Origin: Limnephilus marmoratus
Taxonomy: Eukaryota; Arthropoda; Insecta; Trichoptera; Limnephilidae
Assembly: GCA_917880885.1 (NCBI GenBank)
Contig: OU862922.1
Location: forward strand, 23,684,627 to 23,748,626
Direction of reading: 5' to 3'
DNA: 64,000 nt
Of this stretch, positions 43,740 to 54,494 are shown in pieces. The translations under genes and the position numbers were made by a program. The notes under the pieces are model-generated. The model worked only from the letters and a program-made list of their open reading frames with translations. It did not search any database and was not told where the DNA came from. Numbering within the stretch: position 1 is the stretch's first letter; each line of letters starts with the position of its first letter.

Positions 43740-44505
43740 GGGTATAATATAATTAAAAAAAAAAAACATAAGACACATCACTCGCAGAAAGAAAACCGAT
43801 GGACAAATGAAGAATCTCAAAAATCAGTGATACCCAAGGACCCAAGAGGAAGGATTGAGGCAATGTAGTGTCATGGTCAATGCCAACTTATGCACAATCA
43901 TGTCAATGCCGAATCGGAAAAAACGCAAGTACTGCAAAATACATTTCTTGCGTAATAAAAAAACGAGGAAGAGTTAAATAACCATTAGTAGTTTTCAGAG
44001 ACTCCTGTTTGTGTTAATGGCCGAATGACCGAAATAGAAAACACAGGAACCGACAGCGTTAACTGACCTATGTGTTTTTGGGATTTATCCAAAAACCTGC
44101 TAACAAAAAACTGTTTCCATCAATTGAGGTCACGAAACGATGTTTAATTTAGTTGTAGCCCATTTCCCCACTCTCTACTTCCGTATTTTTTTACGAAACC
44201 TAAATAACTGAGATCAACTTAGTCATGTCACATAGTCTACATTTGAGAAATACGATGAAATTTTCTATAGCTCCAGAACGCTTCGCGTTTCTTTTCCGTA
44301 AAAAGCTTTGTTGATCAAGTTATGTAACATGTTTTTAAATACATAGTTCATTTTAAAGAATTTTCTGGTTGTTTTACCTACATGTTCACTCACACGGAAT
44401 TATTAAGAAAGCCGATTACGTAACCTTCTCCTAAAGATTAAATTAATTATTCTTATTTATTCATAGCGTCTTTCTTTAGGTTAATTGAGAAATCGAACTG
44501 TCATT
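43740..44505. other. No gene recognised
   Basis: AT-rich sequence without supported features. Confidence 0.4.
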
Positions 44506-44509
44506 ATTT

Positions 44510-44680
44510 TATAGTGTTTATTTTTTTGGTTTCATATTTTTCATTTCTTTTCCGTATTTTTCTTTTTTTCCGTTTATTATTTTGTCTAATTTCTTTTTTG
44601 TTATTCCTAAATATGGAATGTATTGCATTGCACTATCTCTGAATATATTCTGGAATAAACTATTATTATTAATATTATAG
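44510..44680 (+). other. LINE 3' UTR end, uninterrupted copy
   Basis: T-rich 3' UTR, then GGAATGTATTGCATTGCACT, CTGGAATAAAC and an ATT-type tail. It matches 50200-50475 but lacks the 95-bp insertion found there. Confidence 0.55.
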
Positions 44681-44684
44681 CTAA

Positions 44685-45110
44685 AAACGTTGAAAACGTC
44701 TTTGAAAATTTGAAGCAGTCAAAACTCGCAATCGGCTTAACTTTGTTCTATCTGAAATTTTCAGGTCAGCGTAACCATTTACAGGTTTTTCGGAATTACA
44801 TCATAAGCTGTGGAGTTCTTAAATATTTAAACTGTATAAAAAAAAACAAGGCGCCATATTGATTGCTTCATATTTTTTGTTTGTTCAATAAGAAAATTAA
44901 AACTTGGGCGAAGCCTTACAGTAAGGCTAGAATCACAAAGAAGTTAATATTATAAATAACGATCTTATGTGATCATTTTAAACTAAATTGTTAACACATA
45001 GATATAAACTCAAAAATACAAATACTTCCCTTTACGATTCTGCCAAATACAGCATCACCACTGCCTATATATATAATATAATTATATATATATAATATAA
45101 TTATTTATAT
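44685..45110. other. No gene recognised; AT microsatellite
   Basis: Ends in an (AT)-rich microsatellite at about 45067-45110, beside the palindrome. Confidence 0.45.
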
Positions 45111-45112
45111 CT

Positions 45113-45632
45113 CTGATGAGAAAATATCCTTTTAGAGCCTTTGACAATATTTTTTTGTTCGATGCTGGAAGTTTTAAGTCATCAGGTAATGCGTTGTATT
45201 GCGTATGTGCGACGTATTGTAAGGAGTTAATTCCAAATTTCGTCGTGTGAGTAGATGACGATAGGTGTATATGTTTTTGTGATCGTGTTTTGTGCTGGTG
45301 TATATCGGAATTAAAGGCTGGTTTAGTTTTGGTGTGTGAGGAGTGTATTTGTAATATATATAATAAAATATATATAATATACATATACAAATAATTCAAC
45401 ACTCCTCACACACCAAAACTAAACCATCCTTTAATTCCGATATACACCAGCACAAAACACGATCACAAAAACATATACACCTATCGTCATCTACTCACAC
45501 GACGAAATTTGGAATTAACTCCTTACAATACGTCGCACATACGCAATACAACGCATTACCTGATGACTTAAAACTTCCAGCATCGAACAAAAAAATATTG
45601 TCAAAGGCTCTAAAAGGATATTTTCTCATCAG
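45113..45632. repeat. Near-perfect palindrome in a LINE 5' end
   Basis: Arms 45113-45345 and 45400-45632 are each 233 bp, reverse-complementary, with one mismatch that I could find (GGCTGG versus GGATGG) and no indels. The spacer is 54 bp of AT-rich sequence, itself nearly palindromic. Each arm encodes the same LINE C-terminal segment (STHTTKFGINSLQYVAHTQY, ALPDDLKLPASNKKILSKAL). Confidence 0.9.
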
Positions 45633-45970
45633 CTTTATTACCCAGTGACTAATTTAGCTGTTTTTCTTTGTAACTCTTGTATATTCTTCAAACTGTATCA
45701 CGAGTGTCTAGTCCGGTTTAAAATCGATGGTACTGTTCATTGAACTACCCTTTAAATTCATATTCTTATGTATTTTTTTTAAGTTGTATAATGTTGTCCT
45801 TCCCGAAATGAGTTTTATTAAACTCATTGGGAGTAATGTATTACAAATATTATATAATAATTTTGTAATATATTACCAAAAAAACAAAAACGCTTGCTTA
45901 AGCATAATCCATTATTATTTTTGCAAATGTTAACACTCTGTAAATGCTTCTAAACAATAAATAAATAAAG
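45400..45970 (+). pseudogene. LINE RT C-terminus and 3' UTR
   Basis: The plus-strand insertion begins inside the RT C-terminal domain (SDIHQHKTRSQKHIHL, then NALPDDLK as the conserved LP motif), closes with a stop after SFITQ, and has a 3' UTR with a perfect 8-bp hairpin ATGAGTTT/AAACTCAT inside CCC/GGG (45802-45831). It ends in AATAAATAAATAAAG at about 45957-45972. The catalytic domain is missing. The first 233 bases are also present in inverse directly upstream. Confidence 0.7.
45802..45831 (+). other. LINE 3' UTR stem-loop
   Basis: CCC, then ATGAGTTT, loop TATT, AAACTCAT, then GGG: a strong nested hairpin about 130 bases before the tail. Confidence 0.6.
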
Positions 45971-45974
45971 AATA

Positions 45975-46555
45975 ATGCCCTACCCATTTTAAAAATAAAT
46001 TCCAATAAGCGGTGAATGTTTAGGTATTCAAAGTAACGTTATGTTGATAATTTCGATGGTCATTATTTGCGTGCATATAAATGCAACCTCATACCCGCAT
46101 CTTCTAGCCTTCTAGTAGCGAGAATCTCTCTACTTTCCACAGAAACGCCGTTCTGCGTACTATTTAAAGCAGATGATATGACAAACATACTAAACAACAT
46201 CCTATAGGAGATGTCAACCAATAAAACACCCGTGGGAAGGCATTACGGTGTATGTCAGTGGAAGAAGCAACCTGAATGCACAATTGCTTCGGTTGAACAA
46301 ACCATACTTCATTACACATACTCGTACATCTGATTCTTGTGGCACACTGCATACACTGTGACTCATTTACCGAAAAAACGTTACTTTATGCATTTTAAAA
46401 AAACCGTATTGCACTCTCCAAAGAAATGAACACTTATGCTCAATAATTTAACTGCCACAACATTCAGCGGAATACGATAATATAATGGCCATTTTCAAAA
46501 AAGTACGGTAATACTTCAACATTTTTGCAAGTTATGCTTTAAAATATTAAGATAA
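45975..46555. other. No gene recognised
   Basis: AT-rich. The end (about 46520-46555) shares AAGTTATGCTTTAAAATATT with the left flanks of two other fold-back MITE copies (48285, 60850). Confidence 0.45.
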
Positions 46556-46559
46556 ATTA

Positions 46560-46779
46560 ATTATTCGCGCCCGTACGTAATATTCAATATGAATACGAAT
46601 AAATAGTTTTGTCCATAACAAAATCAAATCTTTCAAGAAAGGCTAACAATTACAATATCGTATCGGTGACTCAATCCAATATTGTATTTTTAAGCATTTC
46701 TTGAAAGATTTAAGTTTGTTTACGGATAAAACTACGTATTTTTATTCATATTGCGTATCTACGTATGAGCGCAAACAAT
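46560..46779. mobile_element. Fold-back MITE, copy 2
   Basis: 220-bp element whose two halves are inverted copies, about 100 bp each: ATTATTCGCGCCCGTA at the left and GAGCGCAAACAAT at the right, with AGTTTTGTCC and TTTCAAGAAAGGC inside. The left flank is TA; the right is TG, a decayed TA. No coding frame (the frame at 46701-46925 is chance). Confidence 0.75.
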
Positions 46780-46784
46780 TGATT

Positions 46785-47345
46785 CATTATAATTTTTTAA
46801 TTAATAAACTAATGTTTAAGACAAGATTTTTATGCATAGCACAAAGGGTAACAATTATTTTAAGTAATAATTCCTATTATTATTCAGAAGGATTTCGTTA
46901 CGTGGAAAAAGTCTTATCATTTTAAAAGCCAGGATTATTTTACGCCTGCATCTCAACTAAGGATCGATATCATAGGATAACTGCATCCATTGATATGGTG
47001 GATCGTGGTTAAGACATAACCTAGATTAGTACTTCCTGCCGCCACCTGAAATGCACGTGCAGCAGGTAATTAGCGCGGGAGTGTCATCTCGGCTTATTGA
47101 TGAGGAGGACGGGATGCTGCGGTGTGAGGGATGTCCGTAATTTTGCTATTTGTTGACGAGAGGGGCGTGCGATTAAGCAATATATGTTAGTTTCGCGTTC
47201 GACATTTCCATTATAAATTTTTGAAAATATTTATCCAATAAAATAAAACATGCAAAATTTTTACATTTTTGTATCGATGACCATTGAAGAGTCCATAACC
47301 AAGGAGATTAATAATTATTTCACCAAAAAAATTTATATCATTTGT
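46785..47345. other. No gene recognised
   Basis: A less AT-rich patch at about 46960-47170 holds no frame. Confidence 0.4.
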
Positions 47346-47350
47346 AGTAC

Positions 47351-47550
47351 GATCAGTATATGGCTGAATTGACATCACAATAGAATCCCACCCAAGCGTC
47401 ATGAGTTCCATTCCTCAACTGGCTCCATCATCCCCCAGTCCCTCATTACGACACAAATAACGTTTACCACTTACTGTGACGATAATAGGAGATTTTTAAA
47501 TACTGTCAGGTTATTCGTAACCCGAAAATGTTCGCCTTTTTTGAAAAAAA
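47351..47550 (+). mobile_element. tRNA-headed SINE (family 3)
   Basis: The head reads TATGGCTGAATTGACATCAC (A-box-like) and GAGTTCCATTCCTCAACTGGC (B-box-like, shortened here to ATGAGTTCCATTCCTC). The body matches 55226-55425 and, inverted, 60994-61184: CATTACGACACAA, TTACTGTG and AATAGGAGATTTTTAAATA. It ends in an A run. About 200 bp. Confidence 0.7.
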
Positions 47551-48184
47551 ATTACTACCTATCTCATGCAGTCAGTTCTTCATTGAATAGTTTAAAAAAA
47601 GATGATGCCCACACCATGGCCCAAATGAACAGAGAATTATCACTGGATAGAGAGCAATGGACTTCGATGCCTCAGTATCATGCATTGGAGAATTTATCTA
47701 ATGCTATATCGCTCATGATTTCCACTTTTCCAACGATCATTAGATTTCCAAGGTTCAAGTTTTTGGTTTTGGCAATCATTATCAACATATGCTGTAGTCA
47801 CGTAGAAAAAGTCAACAACGTGTTTTCGATCCAGAATCTACAGGTTTGTACATCTAATTGCTGACTGAAGACGGAATCCTATACATTCACTTTCTCAATG
47901 AATATTTTCTATAAGTTAGGCGTCTTTTTCACAGAACGACCCTCCAGATATCAGTGAGCGTCGCACAGAAATATTTGTTGGGAAAGGTGACGATAGGGGA
48001 GGCGTTATTGATGGCCATAATTAGCTCAGCATCGTTCCCTCTAATAGGCCAAATTCTTCTTCACTTCACGTCTAACTTCTTCAATTTAGCTATGATTCTT
48101 AGAGCTGTCGCAAATACAAAAATTTTGCTTGGGTGCGTTTGCCAGTATTTTGTTAACCAAAAAGCAGATTACTTTCCTAAATAA
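47541..48184 (+). other. Possible two-exon hydrophobic coding remnant
   Basis: Two open stretches on the plus strand (47541-47864 and 47954-48184) encode hydrophobic segments. The first contains YHALENLSNAISLMISTFP and FLVLAIIINICCSHVEK, closing at NLQ followed by GTTTGT, a possible donor. The second contains KYLLGKVTIGEALLMAII and ILLHFTSNFFNLAMIL. A pyrimidine-rich tract and CACAG lie between them, and a later CACAG keeps the frame. I do not recognise the family; an insect membrane protein exon or a decayed one is possible, and chance cannot be excluded. No start or promoter is visible, and a SINE lies directly upstream. Confidence 0.2.
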
Positions 48185-48189
48185 TATTA

Positions 48190-48312
48190 AATTTTGCTAT
48201 ATAAACATGAGGAGATACTTAAAGAATTCAAAATCTCTTCCGTAGATGGCGATAGTTTAATTATTTTAGGTTAAAACTTTTTATAAGTTGTGCTTTAAAA
48301 TATTAAGACAAA
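48190..48312. repeat. Unclassified repeat flank
   Basis: GATGGCGATAGTTTAATTAT and AGTTGTGCTTTAAAATATT match the flank of the MITE at 60790-60876, so the MITE sits inside an older repeat. Confidence 0.5.
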
Positions 48313-48315
48313 TTA

Positions 48316-48526
48316 ATTGTTCGCGCTCGTACATACGCAACATGAATATGAATAAATAGGTTTACCAATAAACAATCTTTCGGGAAAGGCTAACAAATAC
48401 AATATTGTATTTAGTCTCCGATACAATATTGTATTTGCTAGCTCGTCTTGAAAGATTCGAGTTTATTTATGGACAAAACTATTTATTCATATTCATATTG
48501 CATATGTACCTACGGGCGCAAACAAT
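48316..48526. mobile_element. Fold-back MITE, copy 3 (best)
   Basis: 211-bp element, left end ATTGTTCGCGCTCGTA, right end TACGGGCGCAAACAAT, flanked by TA on both sides (48314-48315, 48527-48528). The TA duplication fits the Tc1/mariner group, but long fold-back arms without a partner transposase leave the superfamily open. Confidence 0.8.
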
Positions 48527-48534
48527 TATTTTTG

Positions 48535-49120
48535 CTTGTGTTTTTTTCCCAAATTAATGAAACGGTTGCCTTCTTTGACGGGCTTTAAAAACAAAATTAT
48601 TTAAAAAATCATACCATTCATGAATCTTAACATCTTTTCAATATACGTAATAATAATAAGCCATGTTCTCAAGCTTCCCGTAATTGTTTGGTTTCGGTTT
48701 CCTCATAATTGTATTTTTATTTTATGTTTCGTATCCGAATTTATGTCAGAATATCTCTCATTTCTAAACGCAAACTGCCTTTCTGTTAGTATATTATATT
48801 TTAGTTTTAAAGTTCTTATTTTGTCCTGGTGTTACAATAGCACCGCTATTGTCTATTATTACTATTGTCCCGTGTGTGCTATAACAGCACTATCTTTGTT
48901 AATTTTGTTCTTCTGTCATTGTTTTGTAAATACTGTATATTCTTTTAGTTAATTTTGTTCTTCTGTCATTATTTTGTAAATACTGTATATTCTTTAATTA
49001 TTTTCTCAATATTATAAGGAGCACTGTAGGATTATTTTTAAATTTATTATAGTTAAGCGCACTTGAAGTGAAATGTCACAAAACTGCGCTATATAAATAT
49101 AATGTTATTATTATTATTAG
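48535..49120 (+). other. LINE 3' UTR with AGCGC hairpin
   Basis: T-rich 3' UTR-like sequence. A unit of about 52 bp with TTAATTTTGTTCTTCTGTCAT is duplicated at about 48898-49000. The hairpin at 49056-49090 is followed by ATATAAATATAATG and a (TTA)n tail at about 49105-49119. A 110-codon hydrophobic frame at 48620-48952 is T-rich and judged to be chance. Confidence 0.5.
49056..49090 (+). other. LINE 3' stem-loop (AGCGC family)
   Basis: AGCGC/GCGCT outer stem, GTGA/TCAC inner stem with loop AAT; both arms intact. Confidence 0.65.
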
Positions 49121-49124
49121 GTTC

Positions 49125-49825
49125 TAACAAAAGTTTAAAAAAATTAAATGTGAGGGCATGATTTTTTTATCTTTTAAGTTATTTTAAAGTAGATTGTTGA
49201 AAACATCATAACTATTAAAATTTCATCTGACGCGAGAGATTGATCATAATCGTAGGTATATTGAAGACGCACAGTTGGGATTAAATCCACAAAAGCTCTA
49301 TAAAAATTAATAACGCCTGAACAATCAAAGAAGTCTACCAAAATAACAATAAATACGTTTTATCTCCAACGTTGTTGAATTATTTTTATATCCTCTGAAA
49401 TTAAACGGCCAGTGGAAACGGGCGAGCAATAACTGTCGGATTGATTTGTTCACAAGACAAATTGAAATTTTTATAGAGGGAATGAAAAAAAAAATTCAAT
49501 GTTAACGAACCCATTACTCTGCGAATAGAGTGTATTGGGGTGGGCGGAGCAAATCGTTTAAAAAAAGAATTTCTTGCAGAGGGACTATATTATTGATTAG
49601 TTTAACCAATCTTACATCAATCAAGTGATAAAATAGTTAAGGTAACAGCGTTAAAATTCGTAAATTATAATCTATTTTTACATAACAGAGGAATCAAATA
49701 AGAAGTTTGACGATCAGAGATGAACTTACATCAACTCTCAGTTCCTGGAGGACGTGTAGAGCAGAGCACTTCTGAGCACTTCTGAGCACAGAGCACTTCT
49801 CTGCCACCGAATGGGAAGCTTATGG
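49125..49825. other. No gene recognised
   Basis: A short tandem of AGCACTTCTG-like words lies at about 49762-49800. Otherwise nothing supported. Confidence 0.4.
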
Positions 49826-49832
49826 CGCATAC

Positions 49833-50085
49833 TCAAGGTTCGTAGAAAATGCGTTTAATAAGGTTAGCTTTTCGAGGGGGTAGAGCGGTGATTGGCTAAA
49901 AATTCGTGACGTAGCTAGCTTGCAGTCCGTGTTCCACTGGGAGATTTGAATTAACTGCAATACATGTGGCAGTCTTTTACTTCAAGTAACGTCGATATTT
50001 CGAAAGCGTTTTTTTTTTTGAAAAAAGCCCGTATGAGCTAAACTTGTCAAACGAATTTTCTACGAATCTTGGTGTATACGCCAAT
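49833..50085. mobile_element. Inverted-repeat element, about 255 bp
   Basis: Arms of about 45 bases: GGTTCGTAGAAAATGCGTTT at the left is the inverse of AAACGAATTTTCTACGAATC at the right, extending to GGCGCATAC/GTATACGCC. No target duplication was resolved. Confidence 0.5.
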
Positions 50086-50199
50086 CGAAGAATGCAATTA
50101 TCACTGCCACGTTTGCTTGTACGGAGTCCTTCCTGATAACCCTCTGGAGACGGTCAAATATGCTCCATAAACGGCTTCTTGCACTCGTTTCAATTCGAT

Positions 50200-50475
50200 A
50201 AATAATTTTTCAGTTTTATTTTTCATGCCCATTCGTTTTCATTTTATGTATGTATGATTTATTTACTTTTTCATATTTTTGTCTGATTTCTTTTGTTATT
50301 TTGAAAGACGGAATTTATTTATTTTTTATTTATTTATTTATCTATATAAGGTATGTTTACATTACATTGTTCGATGCCTGTCTCACTAGGGTATACCTGT
50401 GTTGAGACAGGAATGCATTGCTTTGCACTACCCCTGCATACATTCTGGAATATTATTAGTATTATTATTATTTAA
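50200..50475 (+). other. LINE 3' UTR end, interrupted
   Basis: T-rich 3' UTR matching 44510-44680, interrupted at GGAAT by a 95-bp insertion and resuming with GCATTGCTTTGCACTACC and an ATT-type tail. Confidence 0.6.
50315..50409 (-). mobile_element. Ultra-short LINE insertion, 95 bp
   Basis: Minus-strand insertion of only the last 95 bases of the LINE family seen at 4550-5550: the 3' hairpin (stem CCTGTCTC/GAGACAGG) and an A-rich tail (T-rich on the plus strand at 50315-50345). It is flanked by GGAAT at 50310-50314 and 50410-50414. The homologous site at about 44615 has GGAAT once. Confidence 0.8.
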
Positions 50476-50639
50476 AGATATTATTTATTTTAATTAGTGT
50501 ACTACAGATTAATCATCCATTTACCCCACAAGATTTCTTATTTTAACATTCTTAACATTTGGGAAGATATGTACTAAAAATATTTTAAGTTTATTAAAAG
50601 AATAATTAAATATAGCTACTGTTTTGGAAATTTCATGCA

Positions 50640-51110
50640 ATGGCGCCATTCCTGTTTTCGTGCTATGCTGTGCTAGAATATCGGTTCTAGCGCAGGGTGT
50701 CTTAAGCCGCCGCTACCCTTTATACCGATTTCTTACATATCCCTCTTAAACATTTGAAGTTTTTAAGCTCCTAAAACAGCACGCAGAAACGCAAATTATA
50801 TGAAATTCCCTCGAAAGAAAAAAATGTATGCTCTGAAAATTATTATTTTCACGTCTGATTAAGTTATTTTACAAGCAATATGTATGAAAAAATTCACAGT
50901 GTTTCTATAAATGCTGTTTTAGACAGCCCCCAAGAGATTTTTGCGCTATTTTAAACGAGTCGTGTTTTATTAAACATTTTCACAATTTTCGCTTCAATTT
51001 TACCATTTTAAATATTAGCTCACTCTCTCCAACATTCGTAATTACATAGGTATATCTCATCTTCTTCTTTTTAAGCGGGGATACGGCGCTCAGCAAATAT
51101 GAAGCAAGAT
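50640..51110 (+). repeat. Unclassified repeat, uninterrupted copy
   Basis: About 50790-51110 matches 59846-59915 plus 60570-60780 in order, sharing ATTATATGAAATTCCCTCGA, GAGTCGT.TTTTATTAAA and AACATTCGTA. No protein domain. Confidence 0.6.
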
Positions 51111-51114
51111 GATA

Positions 51115-52288
51115 TTATTAGATATTTTCTTAGTTAGCAAATCTTTAGATTAACAAACACTTCGTTAATCTTATTCGAGCGAAATAATGTGATTATAGTA
51201 CAATGACTTGTAGAAAATTAATAGCGCTGAATCATCATAATATTGCAAATAATTATGTTCTTGCTTAGAAATTTACGATTAGCAAAATAACTCTCTATTT
51301 ATTAATTAATCTGCAAATGAGAAATATCATTTTGCCTGTATAAGTTCTAAATATACGTAAAACGAAAGCAATTCTTTGTCACAACAAGCAACATATTGAT
51401 ACATAAAAAATAATATCGCATAACAACATAATATTCCCTTCACAACAAATACCCTCAAACACCCTCCTCCCCATACTTAAAACGGCAAATTTTAAGTACA
51501 CACAAGTCCATAAAAGCACATTCGAAGATAATTAAAGAAAACTGTCAATTTTTTGTCAGAAAATAAAATAAAAAATATGTGAAAATAGAAATCAATGCCT
51601 AAAAATAAAACACATTAGGTATTTTAGTAATTTTATATTTAAAAAATTTTTCAACAAGTTAGAGCTGTTCAAAAGTGTTGGACTTAGGGTGTTTTAATAA
51701 TCAAGCAAAAAAACATTTTTATGCTAACATTATTTAATCTAAAACGTCAATTTCATTCATGTTTTCGCCTTTTATTGTTTTCCAGTTGATAACTTCATTG
51801 TAAAAATTGAGATCCGATGGTTCAATATATTTTAACAAATTTTTGAGGTAAAATATCTTTTTTATTTATTAATTGGTACGTACCTATGTTGATAGGTTTT
51901 AGAAATAGGCATTATCGGAATCCTACCACCACGCAACACAAACGTATTCTCTACAAAACTACCAATGAATGGTCGAGTAATAAATAACACAGAAAATGAA
52001 ATTAAAATATTGATTATAAAGAGAACCTTGGTCCAGGAATTAGGTTGTTTTAAAAATCACCCGATTTTTCATTATTTTTTTTACCACAGATGTGAAAGGC
52101 AGAATTTTTTTTAACGTTAAATATAGTAGATCTGAGTCTAAAGAAAAATATAAAAAAATTAAACGAAAATTTCCAAATGTGGACTTAAGTATGTTTTAAT
52201 AATAATCAGTGATTCAATTGTATAAAACACACAAACATATTTCAAATTTTATAAATTACGTGCAACTTATTTTTGTGTTATATTGTGC
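51115..52288. other. No gene recognised
   Basis: AT-rich sequence without supported features. Confidence 0.4.
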
Positions 52289-52289
52289 T

Positions 52290-52712
52290 TTTTTATTTTA
52301 TCTTCACTTAGGAGTATCTTAGGAAAAAAATCTCTTAGGGCTATATCATTTTTGGGGATGGTATGTGGAGGGTCTTTTTAGGGGAAGGAAAGAGAGGAAG
52401 TTCTGATAAGGCATGAGGGGTGGGTGGGATAGGTAGTAATCTGGGGATTACTGTGTTCAACGTATGTCGAGTGTCGAACCTATGAATCCATCCCTCCCTG
52501 TGCGGTGCTAGACGATCGATCGAGAGAGTTCGGCAGGAAAGTTCTCTCTCAAACAGTTTCTCCCGATCGGCCCGCCACGCAGTAGGTGGAAAAAAGCATC
52601 CGCCGCCAAGACCTAGACAAACCTTACACCATAAACCTAGGCGCCCCTGCAAAACCCCACCAAACCACTTGGGATGACCTATGGCAGAGGTGTTAGTTAT
52701 TCAATAAATAAT
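52290..52712 (-). mobile_element. LINE-tailed SINE-like element, minus copy
   Basis: The minus-strand reading contains the CAAGTGGTTTGGTGGGGTTT-type block, GGTGTAAGGTTTGTCTAGGT, and TACTGAACCC-like and CCTATCCCACCC parts, ending in the degraded terminal hairpin. The 5' end near TTATTGAATAACTAACACC is kept. The frame at 52341-52652 is its shadow. Confidence 0.65.
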
Positions 52713-52729
52713 AGCCAATGCCATAAAGA

Positions 52730-53190
52730 ATGCTATATATGCCCGTACATGGACGCCAGAAACCACCAAGTATACAGATAGATAATTATACATTTGAAAC
52801 TGTCAAGGAGTTTGTATATCTCGGTACTATGGTGACAAATGACAACAATGTATCCAGCGAAATCAAAAGCGAAATCAATGAGCTATACGATCTTTACGAG
52901 GACCCTAATATCTCCAAGGAAATCAAAACTGGAAGACTCAGGTGGGCTGGACATATCCAGAGAATGAGCGAAGGAGATATCCCAAAGCGAATTATGGATG
53001 GTGCACCTGGGGGTCGGAGAAGAGTTGGAAGACCAAAGCTTCGATGGCTGGATGGAGTGGTGAAGGATGCAAGCACCATCGGCATCCGAAACTGGCGCAA
53101 CGCAGCACAACACCGACAGTCATGGAGGCAGGCTCTGCTGGAGGCCAAGACCCGACCTGGGTTGTAGAGCCACAGATGATGATGATGATT
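52730..53190 (+). pseudogene. RTE-like C-terminus with in-frame deletion (GAT-tail family)
   Basis: 145-codon open frame. It begins in the RT region (IQIDNYTFETVKEFVYLGTM, the motif E environment), jumps from SEIKSEIN to ELYDLYEDPNISKEIKTGRL, then TGRLRWAGHIQRM, RVGRPKLRWLDGVVKDA and LLEAKTRPGL with a stop. Related RTE proteins have about 100 residues of thumb (with YGSE.W) between EIN and ELY; that part is deleted without losing the frame. A (GAT)n tail follows at about 53174-53189. Inactive, as catalytic domains are missing. Confidence 0.75.
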
Positions 53191-53194
53191 AAAA

Positions 53195-54090
53195 ATTATT
53201 TCTTTTCTCTCTAATTCGTAAAAAATTACATTTAAATTGTTTAGTTTTCGTTAATCAAAGTGTACTAGGTCAGGCCATCGTTCAAAACTTAATAATTTCT
53301 TAAATCAAGTTCAACTGAACATCTTTGATATTTACCTCATATCATGTGAAACTTTGCTAAGTGGTTCAACATAAAATGATAATGAAGTGTTTGACCACAC
53401 GTGAGGCGAATTAGAAGAGATCGTAGTAATTTAGTGTCAGCAGCGCAGACCGCATTCATTTCTCAATGTAAATCTGGGACGGTTCGAAGAAATGCCACCA
53501 GTCATAGAATAAAGAATATAACAGGCAATAAGGCCACCTTTATATCTACACCATGAATATAAAATATCAGATAAATAATGACTCTCTAGTCCATAATATG
53601 TAATTTAAGAGTAATATGAATGTATTTAGAGGAAATAACCAGACACAACCGGAAATAGTTGAATCAAATTCTAGACCTACCGACTCTGTTGTAAAAAAAA
53701 ATATAATTGGTTTCGAAAGATTTTTATTTTATCTAGTAAAGTTATGATTCAATTTTTTTTTTTCAATATAATATTATTGTAGCCGTTGACAGATTTGTTA
53801 AATTTTCAACAAATTGTTGTATTGTACAATACATATTTCAAATAATATAATCATACAGTAAAATAAAAACAATAAATTATCTAGGAAAGCTACTTTTCAG
53901 TTCTAATAAATCATTTTAAAAAATCCACACACGTGTTTTGTGACGAAAATACTTCAGTTTGTTTATTTATTTTTGGTCTTACAAACTAATGGAACTTCAG
54001 ATTTTTTTACCCACTTATTTTGCTATATTATTATAAATACTTATGATTAAAAAATAATTACAAAAAGTTACTTAAAAGTTGATTAACAAA
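53195..54090. other. No gene recognised
   Basis: AT-rich sequence without supported features. Confidence 0.4.
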
Positions 54091-54094
54091 TTCG

Positions 54095-54490
54095 GAAAAT
54101 ATGTCTTTCGGCCAATTGCTGTTCGAAAAATTAGTCTTTCGAAAAACTGAAATTCGAACAATTGATTTCGAACAATTGTTTTCGAAAAATTGAATTTGAA
54201 AACATGTCTGCTCCCCCTAGATTCAAGTTAACAATAAAAATGCTCAAACGCGTAATGATTAAAATACATATTTCACTTGCTTACGACTAACGAGATACTG
54301 TTAGGTTAGGTTAGGTTAGTTGATATTGTCCAACCTATAATAAAATACTCGCACCATATACATGCTCATATCAATTCGAAAAACTAGTGTTTTGGTCAAT
54401 TGATGTTCAAAAAATATGTTTTCGAAAAATTGAAGTTTGAATAATTGCATTTCGAACAATTTAAATCGGAAAATTCGGTCAATTTACCTA
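54095..54490. repeat. TTCGAA-AATTG iterated motif with TTAGG run
   Basis: At least ten copies of a word close to TTCGAAAAATTG or TTCGAACAATTG stand in two clusters (about 54107-54200 and 54375-54482) around a centre holding (TTAGG)3 at about 54299-54316, the insect telomere unit. The clusters are in direct orientation. Probably a non-autonomous element with subterminal repeats. Confidence 0.55.
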
Positions 54491-54494
54491 GACC

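Noticed and set aside
48620..48952. 110-codon hydrophobic frame
   Set aside because: T-rich sequence in a LINE 3' UTR naturally yields Phe/Leu/Ile-rich translation; it lies just before the LINE hairpin and tail.
54299..54320. Telomere sequence
   Set aside because: Only about three TTAGG units; short interstitial runs are common in insect genomes and no array is present.
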